Source of the DNA: Porticoccaceae bacterium
GTDB taxonomy: Bacteria > Pseudomonadota > Gammaproteobacteria > Pseudomonadales > Porticoccaceae
DNA length: 13,189 nucleotides
Direction of reading: 5' to 3'
Assembly: GCA_030741175.1 (NCBI GenBank)
Contig: JASLVT010000006.1
Location: 2,698 to 15,886, forward strand
Shown here: positions 1-7,324 of the stretch, piece after piece
Layout: each line of letters opens with the position of its first letter
How positions within the stretch are numbered: the first letter of the stretch is position 1
Notes under the pieces: model-generated
What the model was told of the DNA's origin: nothing
The model's database searches: none
The model's input: the letters and a program-made list of their open reading frames with translations, nothing else
Program-made: the position numbers and the translations under genes

Positions 1-1143
1 GACGAGATTGACAAGATGGGCATGGATAACCGCGGCGATCCGGCGTCTGCGTTATTGGAGGTGCTTGATCCAGAACAAAACCATACCTTTAATGATCATT
101 ATCTTGAAGTTGACTATGACCTCTCTGAGGTAATGTTTATTTGTACGGCTAACTCAATGAATATCCCTGGGCCTCTGCTAGACCGTATGGAAGTTATCCG
201 TATTCCCGGTTACACCGAGGATGAAAAGGTAAAGATTGCGGAACAGTATCTTGTGCCAAAGCAGCGCAAAGCGAATGGTTTGAAAGAAACGGAATTAGAG
301 ATTACTGAAGATGCTCTCAAAGACACTATTCGATATTATACCAGAGAAGCGGGGGTACGAGGCCTAGAGCGCGATATAGCCAAAATATGTCGCAAGACAG
401 TAACTGAACATGTGCGGGAAAATCAGGCCAAAGATGATGTTGTGGGTCCTGAGGAGCTCGAAAATATGTTGGGTGTCCGGCGCTATGATTATGGGCGTGC
501 TGAGGCGGAGAATCAGGTAGGGCAGGTTACAGGATTGGCTTGGACTCAGGTAGGAGGAGAATTGCTAACTATTGAGTCATCGGCGATTCCAGGTAAAGGC
601 AAGGTTATTAAGACCGGTTCACTTGGTGACGTTATGCAGGAGTCGATTCAGGCAGCACTCACCGTTGTTCGCAGTCGTGCTATGGCTTTGGGGGTGCGCA
701 AGGACGTTTACCATGAAAATGATCTACATATTCATGTGCCTGAAGGAGCGACACCAAAAGATGGGCCCTCAGCTGGCGTTGGAATGTGTACGGCACTGGT
801 ATCGGTATTAACGGGCATTCCGGTCAAGGCAGATGTTGCGATGACAGGTGAAATCACCTTGCGTGGTCAGGTTCTTAAGATTGGCGGTCTAAAAGAGAAA
901 CTGCTGGCAGCTCATCGTGGTGGCATTACTACAGTGATTATTCCCCATGATAATGCTAGTGATTTGAAGGAGATACCTGACAATATTAAGGCAGACCTTG
1001 AAATACGCCCAGTCAAGTGGATTGATGATGTTTTGCAGATTGCACTGCAAGATTTACCCACTGCCCTGAGCGAAGAGGAGTTCAACCAAAGTGGTAGTGC
1101 TGAAAAAAATGTTGATTCAGCCGCTAGGCCAAGTACTCACTAG
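1..1143 (+). CDS. lon: ATP-dependent protease Lon, C-terminal part (5' end outside window)
   Basis: Lon is a cytoplasmic homo-oligomeric AAA+ serine protease that unfolds and degrades misfolded and short-lived regulatory proteins. The reading frame is open from base 1 and starts inside the Walker B motif (DEID, 1-12), so about half of the usual ~800-residue protein is missing upstream; 380 residues are present. Visible in order are the rest of the AAA+ domain with the arginine finger in LLDRME (Arg codon 184-186), the sensor-2 stretch [10 protein letters not shown], and the complete Lon protease domain. The catalytic dyad is intact: Ser in KDGPSAG (codon 769-771) and Lys in GGLKEK (codon 898-900). 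Their 43-residue separation equals that of E. coli Ser679 and Lys722. After the conserved end near ALQDLP there is a tail of about 25 polar residues with no recognisable motif. The hupB gene follows, the classic gammaproteobacterial neighbour. No clear terminator is visible after the TAG stop. Confidence 0.98.
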   Translation, partial: DEIDKMGMDNRGDPASALLEVLDPEQNHTFNDHYLEVDYDLSEVMFICTANSMNIPGPLLDRMEVIRIPGYTEDEKVKIAEQYLVPKQRKANGLKETELEITEDALKDTIRYYTREAGVRGLERDIAKICRKTVTEHVRENQAKDDVVGPEELENMLGVRRYDYGRAEAENQVGQVTGLAWTQVGGELLTIESSAIPGKGKVIKTGSLGDVMQESIQAALTVVRSRAMALGVRKDVYHENDLHIHVPEGATPKDGPSAGVGMCTALVSVLTGIPVKADVAMTGEITLRGQVLKIGGLKEKLLAAHRGGITTVIIPHDNASDLKEIPDNIKADLEIRPVKWIDDVLQIALQDLPTALSEEEFNQSGSAEKNVDSAARPSTH

Positions 1144-1177
1144 GGTTAAACTATTTAGAAAATATTAAAAAGTAAGC

Positions 1178-1206
1178 TTGACCGTGGTTAGTGTGGTTGG
1201 TATAAA
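1178..1206 (+). promoter_or_regulatory. Sigma-70-type promoter of hupB
   Basis: A -35 box TTGACC (1178-1183) and a -10 box TATAAA (1201-1206) are separated by exactly 17 bp. Each box matches the consensus at five of six positions. Transcription would start near 1213, giving a leader of about 95 nt before the hupB start codon. This predicts that hupB can be transcribed independently of lon, as expected for an abundant nucleoid protein. It is a prediction from sequence alone. Confidence 0.65.
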
Positions 1207-1309
1207 GTTACACAGAAGGCGCTTATTACTAGGGATTCCAAGCATCCAGATAAATTTAGCGACCTTTTAAATCAACAGGATCAATCAACTCCAATAAAAG
1301 GGGAATACC

Positions 1310-1582
1310 GTGAATAAATCAGAATTAATCGATGCTATCGCTGAAGGTGCAGACATCTCAAAAGCTTCCGCTGGACGTGCACTAGATTCCGCTCTAGATG
1401 CAATCACTGGCGCTTTAAAGAATGGTGACCAAGTGTCACTGGTTGGTTTTGGTACTTACTCTGTGAAACATCGCGCTGCTCGCTCGGGCCGTAACCCACA
1501 GACTGGTGCTGAAATTCAAATCAAAGCAGCTAATGTGCCAAGCTTTAAAGCTGGTAAGGCACTGAAAGACGCAGTAAATTAA
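1310..1582 (+). CDS. hupB: DNA-binding protein HU-beta
   Basis: HU is a small basic dimeric nucleoid protein that bends and compacts DNA with little sequence preference and assists replication, recombination and repair. The product is 90 residues, the normal size. It shows the helical dimerisation half ([19 protein letters not shown]) and then the beta-arm region: [21 protein letters not shown] carries the family signature, and the arm contains the conserved RNPQTG tip with the DNA-intercalating proline. The C-terminus [14 protein letters not shown] is typical of HU-beta. The start is GTG at 1310, preceded by a strong Shine-Dalgarno run AAGGGGAA (1298-1305) at good spacing; alignment with HU also supports this start. 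It lies between lon and ppiD, with its own promoter upstream and an intrinsic terminator downstream, so it is probably mostly a monocistronic transcript. Confidence 0.98.
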   Translation: MNKSELIDAIAEGADISKASAGRALDSALDAITGALKNGDQVSLVGFGTYSVKHRAARSGRNPQTGAEIQIKAANVPSFKAGKALKDAVN

Positions 1583-1590
1583 GTTATCAA

Positions 1591-1619
1591 CTGGGTTTTC
1601 ACCTGAGGGTGGACCCCAG
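1591..1619 (+). other. Stable hairpin in the hupB 3' region / ppiD leader
   Basis: Bases 1591-1595 (CTGGG) pair with 1615-1619 (CCCAG). After a small internal loop (TT opposite C), bases 1598-1603 pair with 1608-1613, including one T-G wobble, and close a TGAG tetraloop. The element sits 8 nt after the hupB stop and just before the intrinsic terminator. It has no T tail, so it is not a terminator itself. It may protect the hupB mRNA 3' end or modulate readthrough into ppiD. Function is inferred only. Confidence 0.4.
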
Positions 1620-1624
1620 ATTTG

Positions 1625-1654
1625 AAAGGCGCATCAGTGATGCGCCTTTTTCTT
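1625..1654 (+). terminator. Rho-independent terminator of hupB
   Basis: An 11-bp perfect inverted repeat, AAAGGCGCATC (1625-1635) and GATGCGCCTTT (1639-1649), closes a 3-nt loop and runs into a T-rich tail (TTTTTCTT, 1647-1654). This is a textbook intrinsic terminator. It ends about 17 nt before the ppiD start codon and just ahead of the ppiD Shine-Dalgarno (AGGA, 1658-1661), so ppiD expression must come from readthrough or from a promoter inside this short region; no good promoter is visible there. Confidence 0.85.
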
Positions 1655-1670
1655 ATTAGGACGAAGTCAC

Positions 1671-3524
1671 ATGTTGGATAATTTTAGAACTAATATGCGC
1701 GGTGTTGCCACTGTCATTGTGGTGATTATAGGTGCGGTATTTGTATTTTCTGGTACAGGGTCATTGTTTTTATCAGGACCTGGTGCTGAAGTCGCTGCGG
1801 TGATTAATGACGAGCAGGTTAGTGATTTACGTGTTCAACAGGTTATGTCGACTGAGAAGCAGAGGATTCTTGAACAGAATCAGGGATTAGATCCAGCGGT
1901 GCTTGATGATGAGTTATTGAGACCTGCGGTCCTGCAACAGATTATCACCGGTAAAGTACTCTCCCAATCAGCGAAAAAGCAGGGTTTTGGTATATCCTCA
2001 AAACAAATTAGTGAGTTACTGATTGATGCTAAAGGTTTTCAGGTTGATGGTCGTTTTGATCAAAAGACCTTTGAATACGTGATCCGTCAACAGGGATACA
2101 CCAGTGCGACTTTCATCGAGATGATCAAACAGGATCTTATTATTCAGCAATTTACTCGGGCGATCAGCGGTACCAATTTTGTCACTGAGACGGAAGTTGC
2201 CAGCTTGGCCAAGTACACTGAGCAGACCAGAGACTATTACTACCTTACCTTACCAATGCAACCTATAGCGGATTCAGTGAGGCTATCAGATCAGCAAATC
2301 TCAGACTACTACGATGAGAATCAAGGGCAATATCAGACTGAGGTACAGGTCTCGGTGGAGGCTATCGAATTGAATCCATCTGTAATGGCTGTTGGACAAA
2401 GCATCACTGATGCACAAATTCAGGAACGCTTTGATCAAGAGGCTAGCTCGGTAGATGCCGCAGAACAGTTACAGGCAGCTCATATCTTATTGACCGACGC
2501 CAACGATGAAAATTTAATGGACATTCAGGCCAAACTGGATGCCGGAGAGGATTTCGCCAAACTAGCGCAAACCTATTCTGACGATCCTGTCTCCGCAGAG
2601 GTCGGCGGTGATTTGGGCTATACCACTGGCGATACATTCCCTGAGGCTTTTGAGGAGGCCTTAGCTAGTCTTGAGGTAGATCAGGTGTCAGCGCCGGTAG
2701 TAACTGATGCCGGAACGCACTTTATCAAACTGCTAGATCGACAAGTGCAACGGTTTGAGTTGAGTTCTGAGCGTGGTCGTATTGAACGAGAGTTAATTAA
2801 TGAGGCGGCTACTGATGCACTGGTTGAGAAACTTGAAATGCTCAAAGAGTTAAGTTTTAACGCTGAAACGCTTGCCGATGTTGCGGTGGATCTCGGTTTG
2901 GATGTGCAGGAAACTGCCCCTTTTTCAAGAGATGGGGGAGTCGGTGTTGCCGCCTATCCAGCGGTTATTTCAGCAGCTTTTAGTAAGGAAGTGCTGGAGG
3001 AAAAGTACGCTAGCGAGGTTATGGACTTGGGCGATGACCGCTATGTTGTGATTAAACTTAAGGAGCACTTTCCTGCACGTCAGAAAGCACTCTCGGAGGT
3101 AAAAGATGCCGTGTCAGCGACATTAAAAGAGTCCATAGCTAAACAGCAGATTACTGAGCAGGGAAGTGCATTATTGGCTCGTGTAGAAGCTGGCGAGTCT
3201 ATAGAAACAGTCGCCAAGGCGCAGGATTTAGACTGGCAGGTAGCAAGTGGCGTCAAAAGGATCTCTAACAGTGTAAATGCTGAGATAAGAAATGCGGCTT
3301 TTGCCATGGCATCACCCAATGAAGGTGCCGAGCTAAAAGGTATCTTCACTGCTAATGGTGATTATGTGGTGCTGTCACTGAACGAGGTAACCACAGGTAA
3401 TTTAGATGATCTTAGTCGACAGGAGCGGTTGGACTTAGTAACAGCAGTGCAAACGGTCAATGGCAGTCGCGATCTGCAAGCATATCAGGCTAGTCTATTA
3501 GCAAATGCGGATATTGTGCAGTAA
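1671..3524 (+). CDS. ppiD: Periplasmic chaperone / peptidyl-prolyl isomerase-like PpiD
   Basis: PpiD is an inner-membrane-anchored periplasmic chaperone that sits near the SecYEG translocon and helps newly exported proteins fold. The 617-residue product matches the family size (E. coli 623). A short cytoplasmic N-terminus (MLDNFRTNMRG) is followed by one transmembrane helix (about residues 11-35), a SurA-like helical chaperone region (about 40-200), a parvulin rotamase domain (about 265-358, with the AAHILL start, YSDDPVSAEVGGDLGY core and GTHFIKLLD end), and a second long chaperone-like C-terminal region. In E. coli the parvulin domain has little or no isomerase activity, so the domain should not be taken as proof of catalysis here. 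The ATG at 1671 has an AGGA at 1658-1661 with 9-nt spacing. Its place after hupB is conserved, although an intrinsic terminator separates the two. It ends in its own terminator and converges on mltD. Confidence 0.96.
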   Translation: MLDNFRTNMRGVATVIVVIIGAVFVFSGTGSLFLSGPGAEVAAVINDEQVSDLRVQQVMSTEKQRILEQNQGLDPAVLDDELLRPAVLQQIITGKVLSQSAKKQGFGISSKQISELLIDAKGFQVDGRFDQKTFEYVIRQQGYTSATFIEMIKQDLIIQQFTRAISGTNFVTETEVASLAKYTEQTRDYYYLTLPMQPIADSVRLSDQQISDYYDENQGQYQTEVQVSVEAIELNPSVMAVGQSITDAQIQERFDQEASSVDAAEQLQAAHILLTDANDENLMDIQAKLDAGEDFAKLAQTYSDDPVSAEVGGDLGYTTGDTFPEAFEEALASLEVDQVSAPVVTDAGTHFIKLLDRQVQRFELSSERGRIERELINEAATDALVEKLEMLKELSFNAETLADVAVDLGLDVQETAPFSRDGGVGVAAYPAVISAAFSKEVLEEKYASEVMDLGDDRYVVIKLKEHFPARQKALSEVKDAVSATLKESIAKQQITEQGSALLARVEAGESIETVAKAQDLDWQVASGVKRISNSVNAEIRNAAFAMASPNEGAELKGIFTANGDYVVLSLNEVTTGNLDDLSRQERLDLVTAVQTVNGSRDLQAYQASLLANADIVQ

Positions 3525-3550
3525 GTAATGTTTAGCAGTAGTGAGCTTAG

Positions 3551-3577
3551 AAAGGCAGGGTTATTCCTGCCTTTTTT
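3551..3577 (+). terminator. Rho-independent terminator of ppiD
   Basis: A 9-bp perfect stem, AAAGGCAGG (3551-3559) with CCTGCCTTT (3566-3574), closes a 6-nt loop and is followed by a T run (3572-3577). It lies 26 nt after the ppiD stop. mltD converges from the other side and ends at 3610, so the same hairpin may also stop mltD transcripts, but on the minus strand only three T's follow the stem, making it weaker in that direction. Confidence 0.85.
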
Positions 3578-3609
3578 ATTGCACTTTATAAATGGTTGAC
3601 GTTTTCTGA

Positions 3610-5127
3610 TTAGATTCTGAGTGCATTGATAAATAGGGTTAAGCGTTGGCCTGGTTGCAAATATTCATTGCGATTGATCTTGTTCCAGCGCGTGATATCG
3701 CCAATGCGCAAATCAAATTTTTCTGCAATCAGGTAGAGCGAGTCTCCACGCCGCACGCGGTAGGACAATCGGCGCGTATTTTCCGAGCCGGAAATCGCCA
3801 TAGAATGCTCGATGACGAGTTTTTGCCCTATTTGCAGGACATCTGTTGTCAGCTGATTAATCCGCCGTAAATAGGCAACAGAGACCTTATAGCGCGCTGC
3901 GATGGTCGATAAAGAGTCACCCCGTTGCACTCGGTAAGTTGATTTTTTTGTACCACCTTCCGATGATGCGATGCCACTGGCCAATAAGAAGTCTCCGGAA
4001 TGAGGTATGGCTAGAATTTGGCCAACTTTAAGTCGATCTGAACGCAGATTATTACTATTTTTCAACCAGTTGGTTGGGATGCGAAATCGCTCGGCGATCT
4101 CAGATAATGTATCACCGCTGACCACAGCATACTCCGTATGTGGTACCCATGACTTGGGGTCGGAGGTCGCTAGAAGTTCGCGTAAAGGTTGTGCGGTACC
4201 GATGGGCAATAGAATTGTATAGGTCCCCGACGGTGGGGTAATTGAGCGACGATAGGCGGGATTAAGTCGCGTAAAATCTTCATTTTTGATCGCGCTGACA
4301 GCGATAATTTTGTTTAAGTCAATCTGAGATTTTATGTCTACCATCTCAAAATAAGCGTTGTTCTCGATGCTAGGTAGTTCAATATTATACTCATCAGGTG
4401 CTTTGATAAGCGCCGCTAGCGCTAATAATTGAGGTACATAATTTCGGGTTTCTCTGGGAAGTTTAATTGACCAGAAATCTGCCGCTTTGCCGAGTTTGCG
4501 ATTGCGGGCGATCGATTTGCGGACATTACCCTCACCGGAGTTATACGCTGCTAGCGCTAGTAACCAATCATTGTCGAAACGCTTATGCAGATAGCTAAGG
4601 TATTTAATTGCTGCCTGAGTAGACAGAATGACATCGCGACGTCCGTCATACCAGCGGTCTCTTTTTAAGCCATAGGAGCGCGCTGTTGATGGGATAAACT
4701 GCCAAAGCCCTACGGCATGACTATGGCTGTAGGCGAGGGGATCATAAGTGCTTTCTACAATGGGTAGCAAAGCCAGTTCTAGTGGCAGACCAGCTTTGTC
4801 TAGCTCGTCGGTGACATAGAAAATATAGGGTTCAGCGCGCGAGAATACTGTGGCGAGATATTTCGGATTGCGCTGATACCAGTTAATCTGTTTTGCCACG
4901 TTGTTGTGCATTTGTTCAGGGCTTAGTGAGTAGCCAGACCGGATGCGCTGCCAGAGATCATCAGGTAGGTTGTCATCTATAGCGTCTTCAATGACTGTGA
5001 CCTCAGCTGAGTTTTCTTCATTCAGTAAGGTTTGTTCTGCTGTTGGCAACGTCTCGCAACCAGCAAATAGCGTACTGACTAGTAACAGAGGCAACAAAGT
5101 AAAGGTATGGATTAATCTAGACAACAA
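3610..5127 (-). CDS. mltD: Membrane-bound lytic murein transglycosylase D with three LysM domains
   Basis: MltD cleaves the MurNAc-GlcNAc bond of peptidoglycan, forming 1,6-anhydroMurNAc ends. The 505-residue product has a lipoprotein signal peptide with lipobox LFAGC (Cys24); the following residue is Glu rather than Asp, which favours outer-membrane sorting. The SLT domain (about 105-240) carries the catalytic Glu125 in PIVES, GLWQF (140-144) and AAYNSGEGNV (193-202). Three LysM peptidoglycan-binding repeats follow at about 333-375, 397-439 and 455-499, each with a GDTL/GDSL start. E. coli MltD (452 residues) has two, so this protein has an extra repeat. The start is unusual: there is no ATG near the signal peptide and an in-frame TGA lies just upstream, so translation must begin at one of two tandem TTG codons (5127 or 5124), with only a weak Shine-Dalgarno. 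It is divergent from yafS and convergent with ppiD. Confidence 0.95.
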   Translation of the reverse strand: MLSRLIHTFTLLPLLLVSTLFAGCETLPTAEQTLLNEENSAEVTVIEDAIDDNLPDDLWQRIRSGYSLSPEQMHNNVAKQINWYQRNPKYLATVFSRAEPYIFYVTDELDKAGLPLELALLPIVESTYDPLAYSHSHAVGLWQFIPSTARSYGLKRDRWYDGRRDVILSTQAAIKYLSYLHKRFDNDWLLALAAYNSGEGNVRKSIARNRKLGKAADFWSIKLPRETRNYVPQLLALAALIKAPDEYNIELPSIENNAYFEMVDIKSQIDLNKIIAVSAIKNEDFTRLNPAYRRSITPPSGTYTILLPIGTAQPLRELLATSDPKSWVPHTEYAVVSGDTLSEIAERFRIPTNWLKNSNNLRSDRLKVGQILAIPHSGDFLLASGIASSEGGTKKSTYRVQRGDSLSTIAARYKVSVAYLRRINQLTTDVLQIGQKLVIEHSMAISGSENTRRLSYRVRRGDSLYLIAEKFDLRIGDITRWNKINRNEYLQPGQRLTLFINALRI

Positions 5128-5164
5128 TATTCAACTTTAGATTGGCTTAGTGAAAGACGCGAGA

Positions 5165-5193
5165 ATTGTAGCGATCGCAGACGGATTTAACAA
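5165..5193 (-). promoter_or_regulatory. Sigma-70-type promoter of mltD
   Basis: On the minus strand, a -35 box TTGTTA (5193-5188) and a -10 box TACAAT (5170-5165) are separated by exactly 17 bp. The -35 matches consensus at four of six positions and the -10 at five of six. The predicted transcript starts near 5158, giving a leader of about 30 nt before the TTG start codon of mltD. The spacer contains the palindrome GCGATCGC. Prediction from sequence only. Confidence 0.5.
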
Positions 5194-5319
5194 TCTATCA
5201 AAGTGTTTCAGTATCTCTTTCGGTAAATTATAGGTTGTCATGATGATCAGAACTAGCGTTTGTCTTGCGCATTGAACATAATGTTAGCCAGAATTTTTTT
5301 GAGGAAATTTAGTGGATTC

Positions 5320-6132
5320 ATGCTGAAAGATTTTGTGCGCCAGCGCAGTAACATGCTAATTGATCAGTTCAAGGTGATAGATCTAGAGCATTCAATTGCA
5401 GAGATTGACTCTTGGGCCAAGCAAGATTTTGGTCGTTACCTACTGCGGCAACAACAGCGTATTCTGCAGCGGAAATACTCCAAGTTGCCGGGTTATCGAC
5501 TAATGCACCTCGGGCTGTTTCCCGACGCCGAGACTCTTGTTGGCTTCGAGCATTTGCATAGCTTCCATATGTCTCCTAGTCACCTGGTTGCGCCAAAGTC
5601 CTCTGTGGTGAGTAACTACTCAGAAATACCATTACCCTCAGGTGTGGTTGATGTGGCAGTTTTACAGCATGCGATTGAGTATTCTGCCTCCCCTCAAGCT
5701 GTACTTGCCGAAATATCTCGAGTGGTGGCGCCTGGAGGGCATATGTTGCTTTTTCTATTTAATCCCTATGGTCCCAGAGGATTGATAAAGTTGCCCATGC
5801 AATTGTTGACCGGACGAGCAGAGTATCGCTTTCATAATTTACGTAAAGCGCGGGTCGTGGATTGGTTGTCATTACTGAATTTCCAAGTCTTGGAAATTGA
5901 TCATGGTGCCTACAATTTGCCGTTTAATCGTCAGCATTGGTTAGAGCAAGATAGTCGCTGGGAGAAACTGGGACAAAAGGTTCACTTTCCTCTGGGCAAT
6001 TTCTATATGATTCATGCCGTTAAGCGAGAGTTGCGGGGTATCAGCAATCGCACACATTCATGGCGTCCAGCGGCGAGTAATGGTTACAATTCCTCTAGTC
6101 GTAAAATCAATAGTAAAAAGATAAATAAATAG
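5320..6132 (+). CDS. yafS: YafS-like class I SAM-dependent methyltransferase-fold protein
   Basis: The product resembles E. coli YafS, an uncharacterised methyltransferase-fold protein encoded beside rnhA and dnaQ. Shared features include the [19 protein letters not shown] stretch (methyltransferase motif II-like), [18 protein letters not shown] (motif III-like), the [12 protein letters not shown] segment, and a basic, disordered-looking C-terminal tail. The usual glycine-rich SAM-binding motif I is weak: the equivalent stretch reads [11 protein letters not shown], without GxGxG. Substrate is unknown, so the catalytic role is inferred from fold. The start is uncertain. ATG 5320 (271 residues) is chosen, with AGTGGA at 5311-5316 close upstream; alternatives are TTG 5260, ATG 5281 and ATG 5353, the last giving an N-terminus closest in length to E. 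coli YafS. A CATAAT at 5277-5282 could be a -10 box, but no good -35 accompanies it. The stop codon overlaps the rnhA Shine-Dalgarno, suggesting coupled expression. Confidence 0.8.
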   Translation: MLKDFVRQRSNMLIDQFKVIDLEHSIAEIDSWAKQDFGRYLLRQQQRILQRKYSKLPGYRLMHLGLFPDAETLVGFEHLHSFHMSPSHLVAPKSSVVSNYSEIPLPSGVVDVAVLQHAIEYSASPQAVLAEISRVVAPGGHMLLFLFNPYGPRGLIKLPMQLLTGRAEYRFHNLRKARVVDWLSLLNFQVLEIDHGAYNLPFNRQHWLEQDSRWEKLGQKVHFPLGNFYMIHAVKRELRGISNRTHSWRPAASNGYNSSSRKINSKKINK

Positions 6133-6139
6133 GATAACC

Positions 6140-6571
6140 ATGAAGTTAGTGGAAATATTTACCGATGGCGCCTGCAGGGGCAATCCCGGCCCTGGAGGTT
6201 GGGGCGTTTTGATGCGTTATGGTGCAGAAGAGCGCAGTTTTTTCGGTGGCGAACAAGAGACCACTAATAATCGAATGGAACTTATAGCGGTGATCGAAGG
6301 GCTGGCTGCCCTGAACCAACCCTGTCAGGTGGTGCTAACGTCTGACTCAACTTATGTGCTCAAGGGCGTAAAGGAATGGATGCCCAATTGGAAAAAGCGT
6401 GGTTGGAAAACCGCGTCCAAAAAACCAGTTAAGAATGTTGATTTATGGCAAAGGCTCGATAAGGTCATTGGTGAGCATCAGATAGATTGGCGATGGGTGA
6501 AGGGACACAGCGGTCATCGTGAAAATGAGATTGCCGATCAGTTGGCTAATCAAGGTATAGATAATTTGTAA
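6140..6571 (+). CDS. rnhA: Ribonuclease HI
   Basis: RNase HI cuts the RNA strand of RNA-DNA hybrids, removing R-loops and primers and preventing replication from sites other than oriC. The 143-residue product is full length for the family. All four acidic active-site residues are present: Asp9 ([15 protein letters not shown]), Glu47 (NNRMELIA), Asp69 (TSDSTYV) and Asp133 (ENEIADQLA), with the assisting His123 (VKGHSGH). Each number is one less than in E. coli, as expected from one fewer N-terminal residue. The basic handle region ([17 protein letters not shown], about 83-99) that binds the hybrid is intact. The ATG at 6140 follows AGGA (6131-6134), which overlaps the stop of the upstream yafS-like gene 7 nt away. 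In E. coli rnhA is divergent from dnaQ; here both point the same way and dnaQ follows after 36 nt, so they are probably co-transcribed. Confidence 0.98.
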   Translation: MKLVEIFTDGACRGNPGPGGWGVLMRYGAEERSFFGGEQETTNNRMELIAVIEGLAALNQPCQVVLTSDSTYVLKGVKEWMPNWKKRGWKTASKKPVKNVDLWQRLDKVIGEHQIDWRWVKGHSGHRENEIADQLANQGIDNL

Positions 6572-6607
6572 TTAAACAGCATTGAAGAGATTGATTGCGG
6601 ACAGAAG

Positions 6608-7321
6608 ATGAGACAGATAGTACTAGATACAGAGACCACAGGCTTAGAGACATCCCAAGACCACCGAATCATTGAAATTGGTTGTGTTGAAATGATTAAT
6701 CGCAAACTTACCGGCCGCCATTATCATCAATACATCAATCCGCAACGCAATGTTGATGAAGGTGCCATGGAGGTGCATGGCATCACGGATCAATTTCTTG
6801 CAGACAAGCCGTTGTTTGAAGCCATTGCGAAAGATTTCCTGACATTTGTGGATGGAGCTGATCTGATTATTCATAACGCGCCTTTCGATTTGGGATTTAT
6901 CAATCATGAAATCGCTAAGCTACCCAATAGTGTTGAGGCCATTGAGCAGAATTGCAAAATAATTGATACCTTGGCACTAGCTAGGCAAAAACATCCGGGA
7001 CAAAAAAATAATCTGGATGCTCTATGTAAGCGCTATGGTGTAGATAATTCTCAACGTGATCTGCACGGTGCACTGCTCGATGCCGAGATTTTGGCTGATG
7101 TCTACCTATTGATGACAGGTGGTCAAGTCAATCTTAATATTAATGATCAGTCAGCTACAGATGCCGGAGAGATAAATCAGACTTCTACTATCCGGCGCTT
7201 GTCAGGAGATCGTCCAGCGCTTCGGGTGATTGAGGCCAATGAGCATGAGATCTCTCGTCATCAGCAAAAACTCGACTCCATCACTGAGTCCAGCGGTAAA
7301 TGTCTGTGGCAGGCAGAATAA
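6608..7321 (+). CDS. dnaQ: DNA polymerase III epsilon subunit (3'-5' proofreading exonuclease)
   Basis: Epsilon is the proofreading exonuclease of the replicative polymerase core, bound between the alpha subunit and the beta clamp. The 237-residue product has all DEDDh residues: Asp7 and Glu9 (LDTETTG, Exo I), Asp94 (NAPFD, Exo II), His153 and Asp158 (HGALLDAE, Exo III), matching E. coli Asp12, Glu14, Asp103, His162 and Asp167. After the exonuclease domain, QVNLNI (173-178) follows MTGG and lines up with the clamp-binding motif of E. coli epsilon (QTSMAF). The C-terminal segment with RRLSGDRPALRVIEANEHE and the SGKCLWQ end matches the alpha-binding tail. The ATG at 6608 is preceded by a modest purine-rich stretch (ACAGAAG). 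The gene lies directly behind rnhA and only 3 nt ahead of hrpA, in the same frame as hrpA, separated by the TAA stop. Confidence 0.97.
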   Translation: MRQIVLDTETTGLETSQDHRIIEIGCVEMINRKLTGRHYHQYINPQRNVDEGAMEVHGITDQFLADKPLFEAIAKDFLTFVDGADLIIHNAPFDLGFINHEIAKLPNSVEAIEQNCKIIDTLALARQKHPGQKNNLDALCKRYGVDNSQRDLHGALLDAEILADVYLLMTGGQVNLNINDQSATDAGEINQTSTIRRLSGDRPALRVIEANEHEISRHQQKLDSITESSGKCLWQAE

Positions 7322-7324
7322 ACA

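Noticed and set aside
3080..3349. Antisense open frame of 89 codons inside ppiD
   Set aside because: It is a shadow of the ppiD coding sequence; the composition mirrors the sense codons and nothing supports expression.
5235..5282. Promoter for the yafS-rnhA-dnaQ-hrpA group using TTGTCA (5235-5240) and CATAAT (5277-5282)
   Set aside because: The two boxes are 36 bp apart, too far for one promoter, and no acceptable -35 box lies 16-18 bp before CATAAT. A promoter must exist nearby, but I cannot place it.
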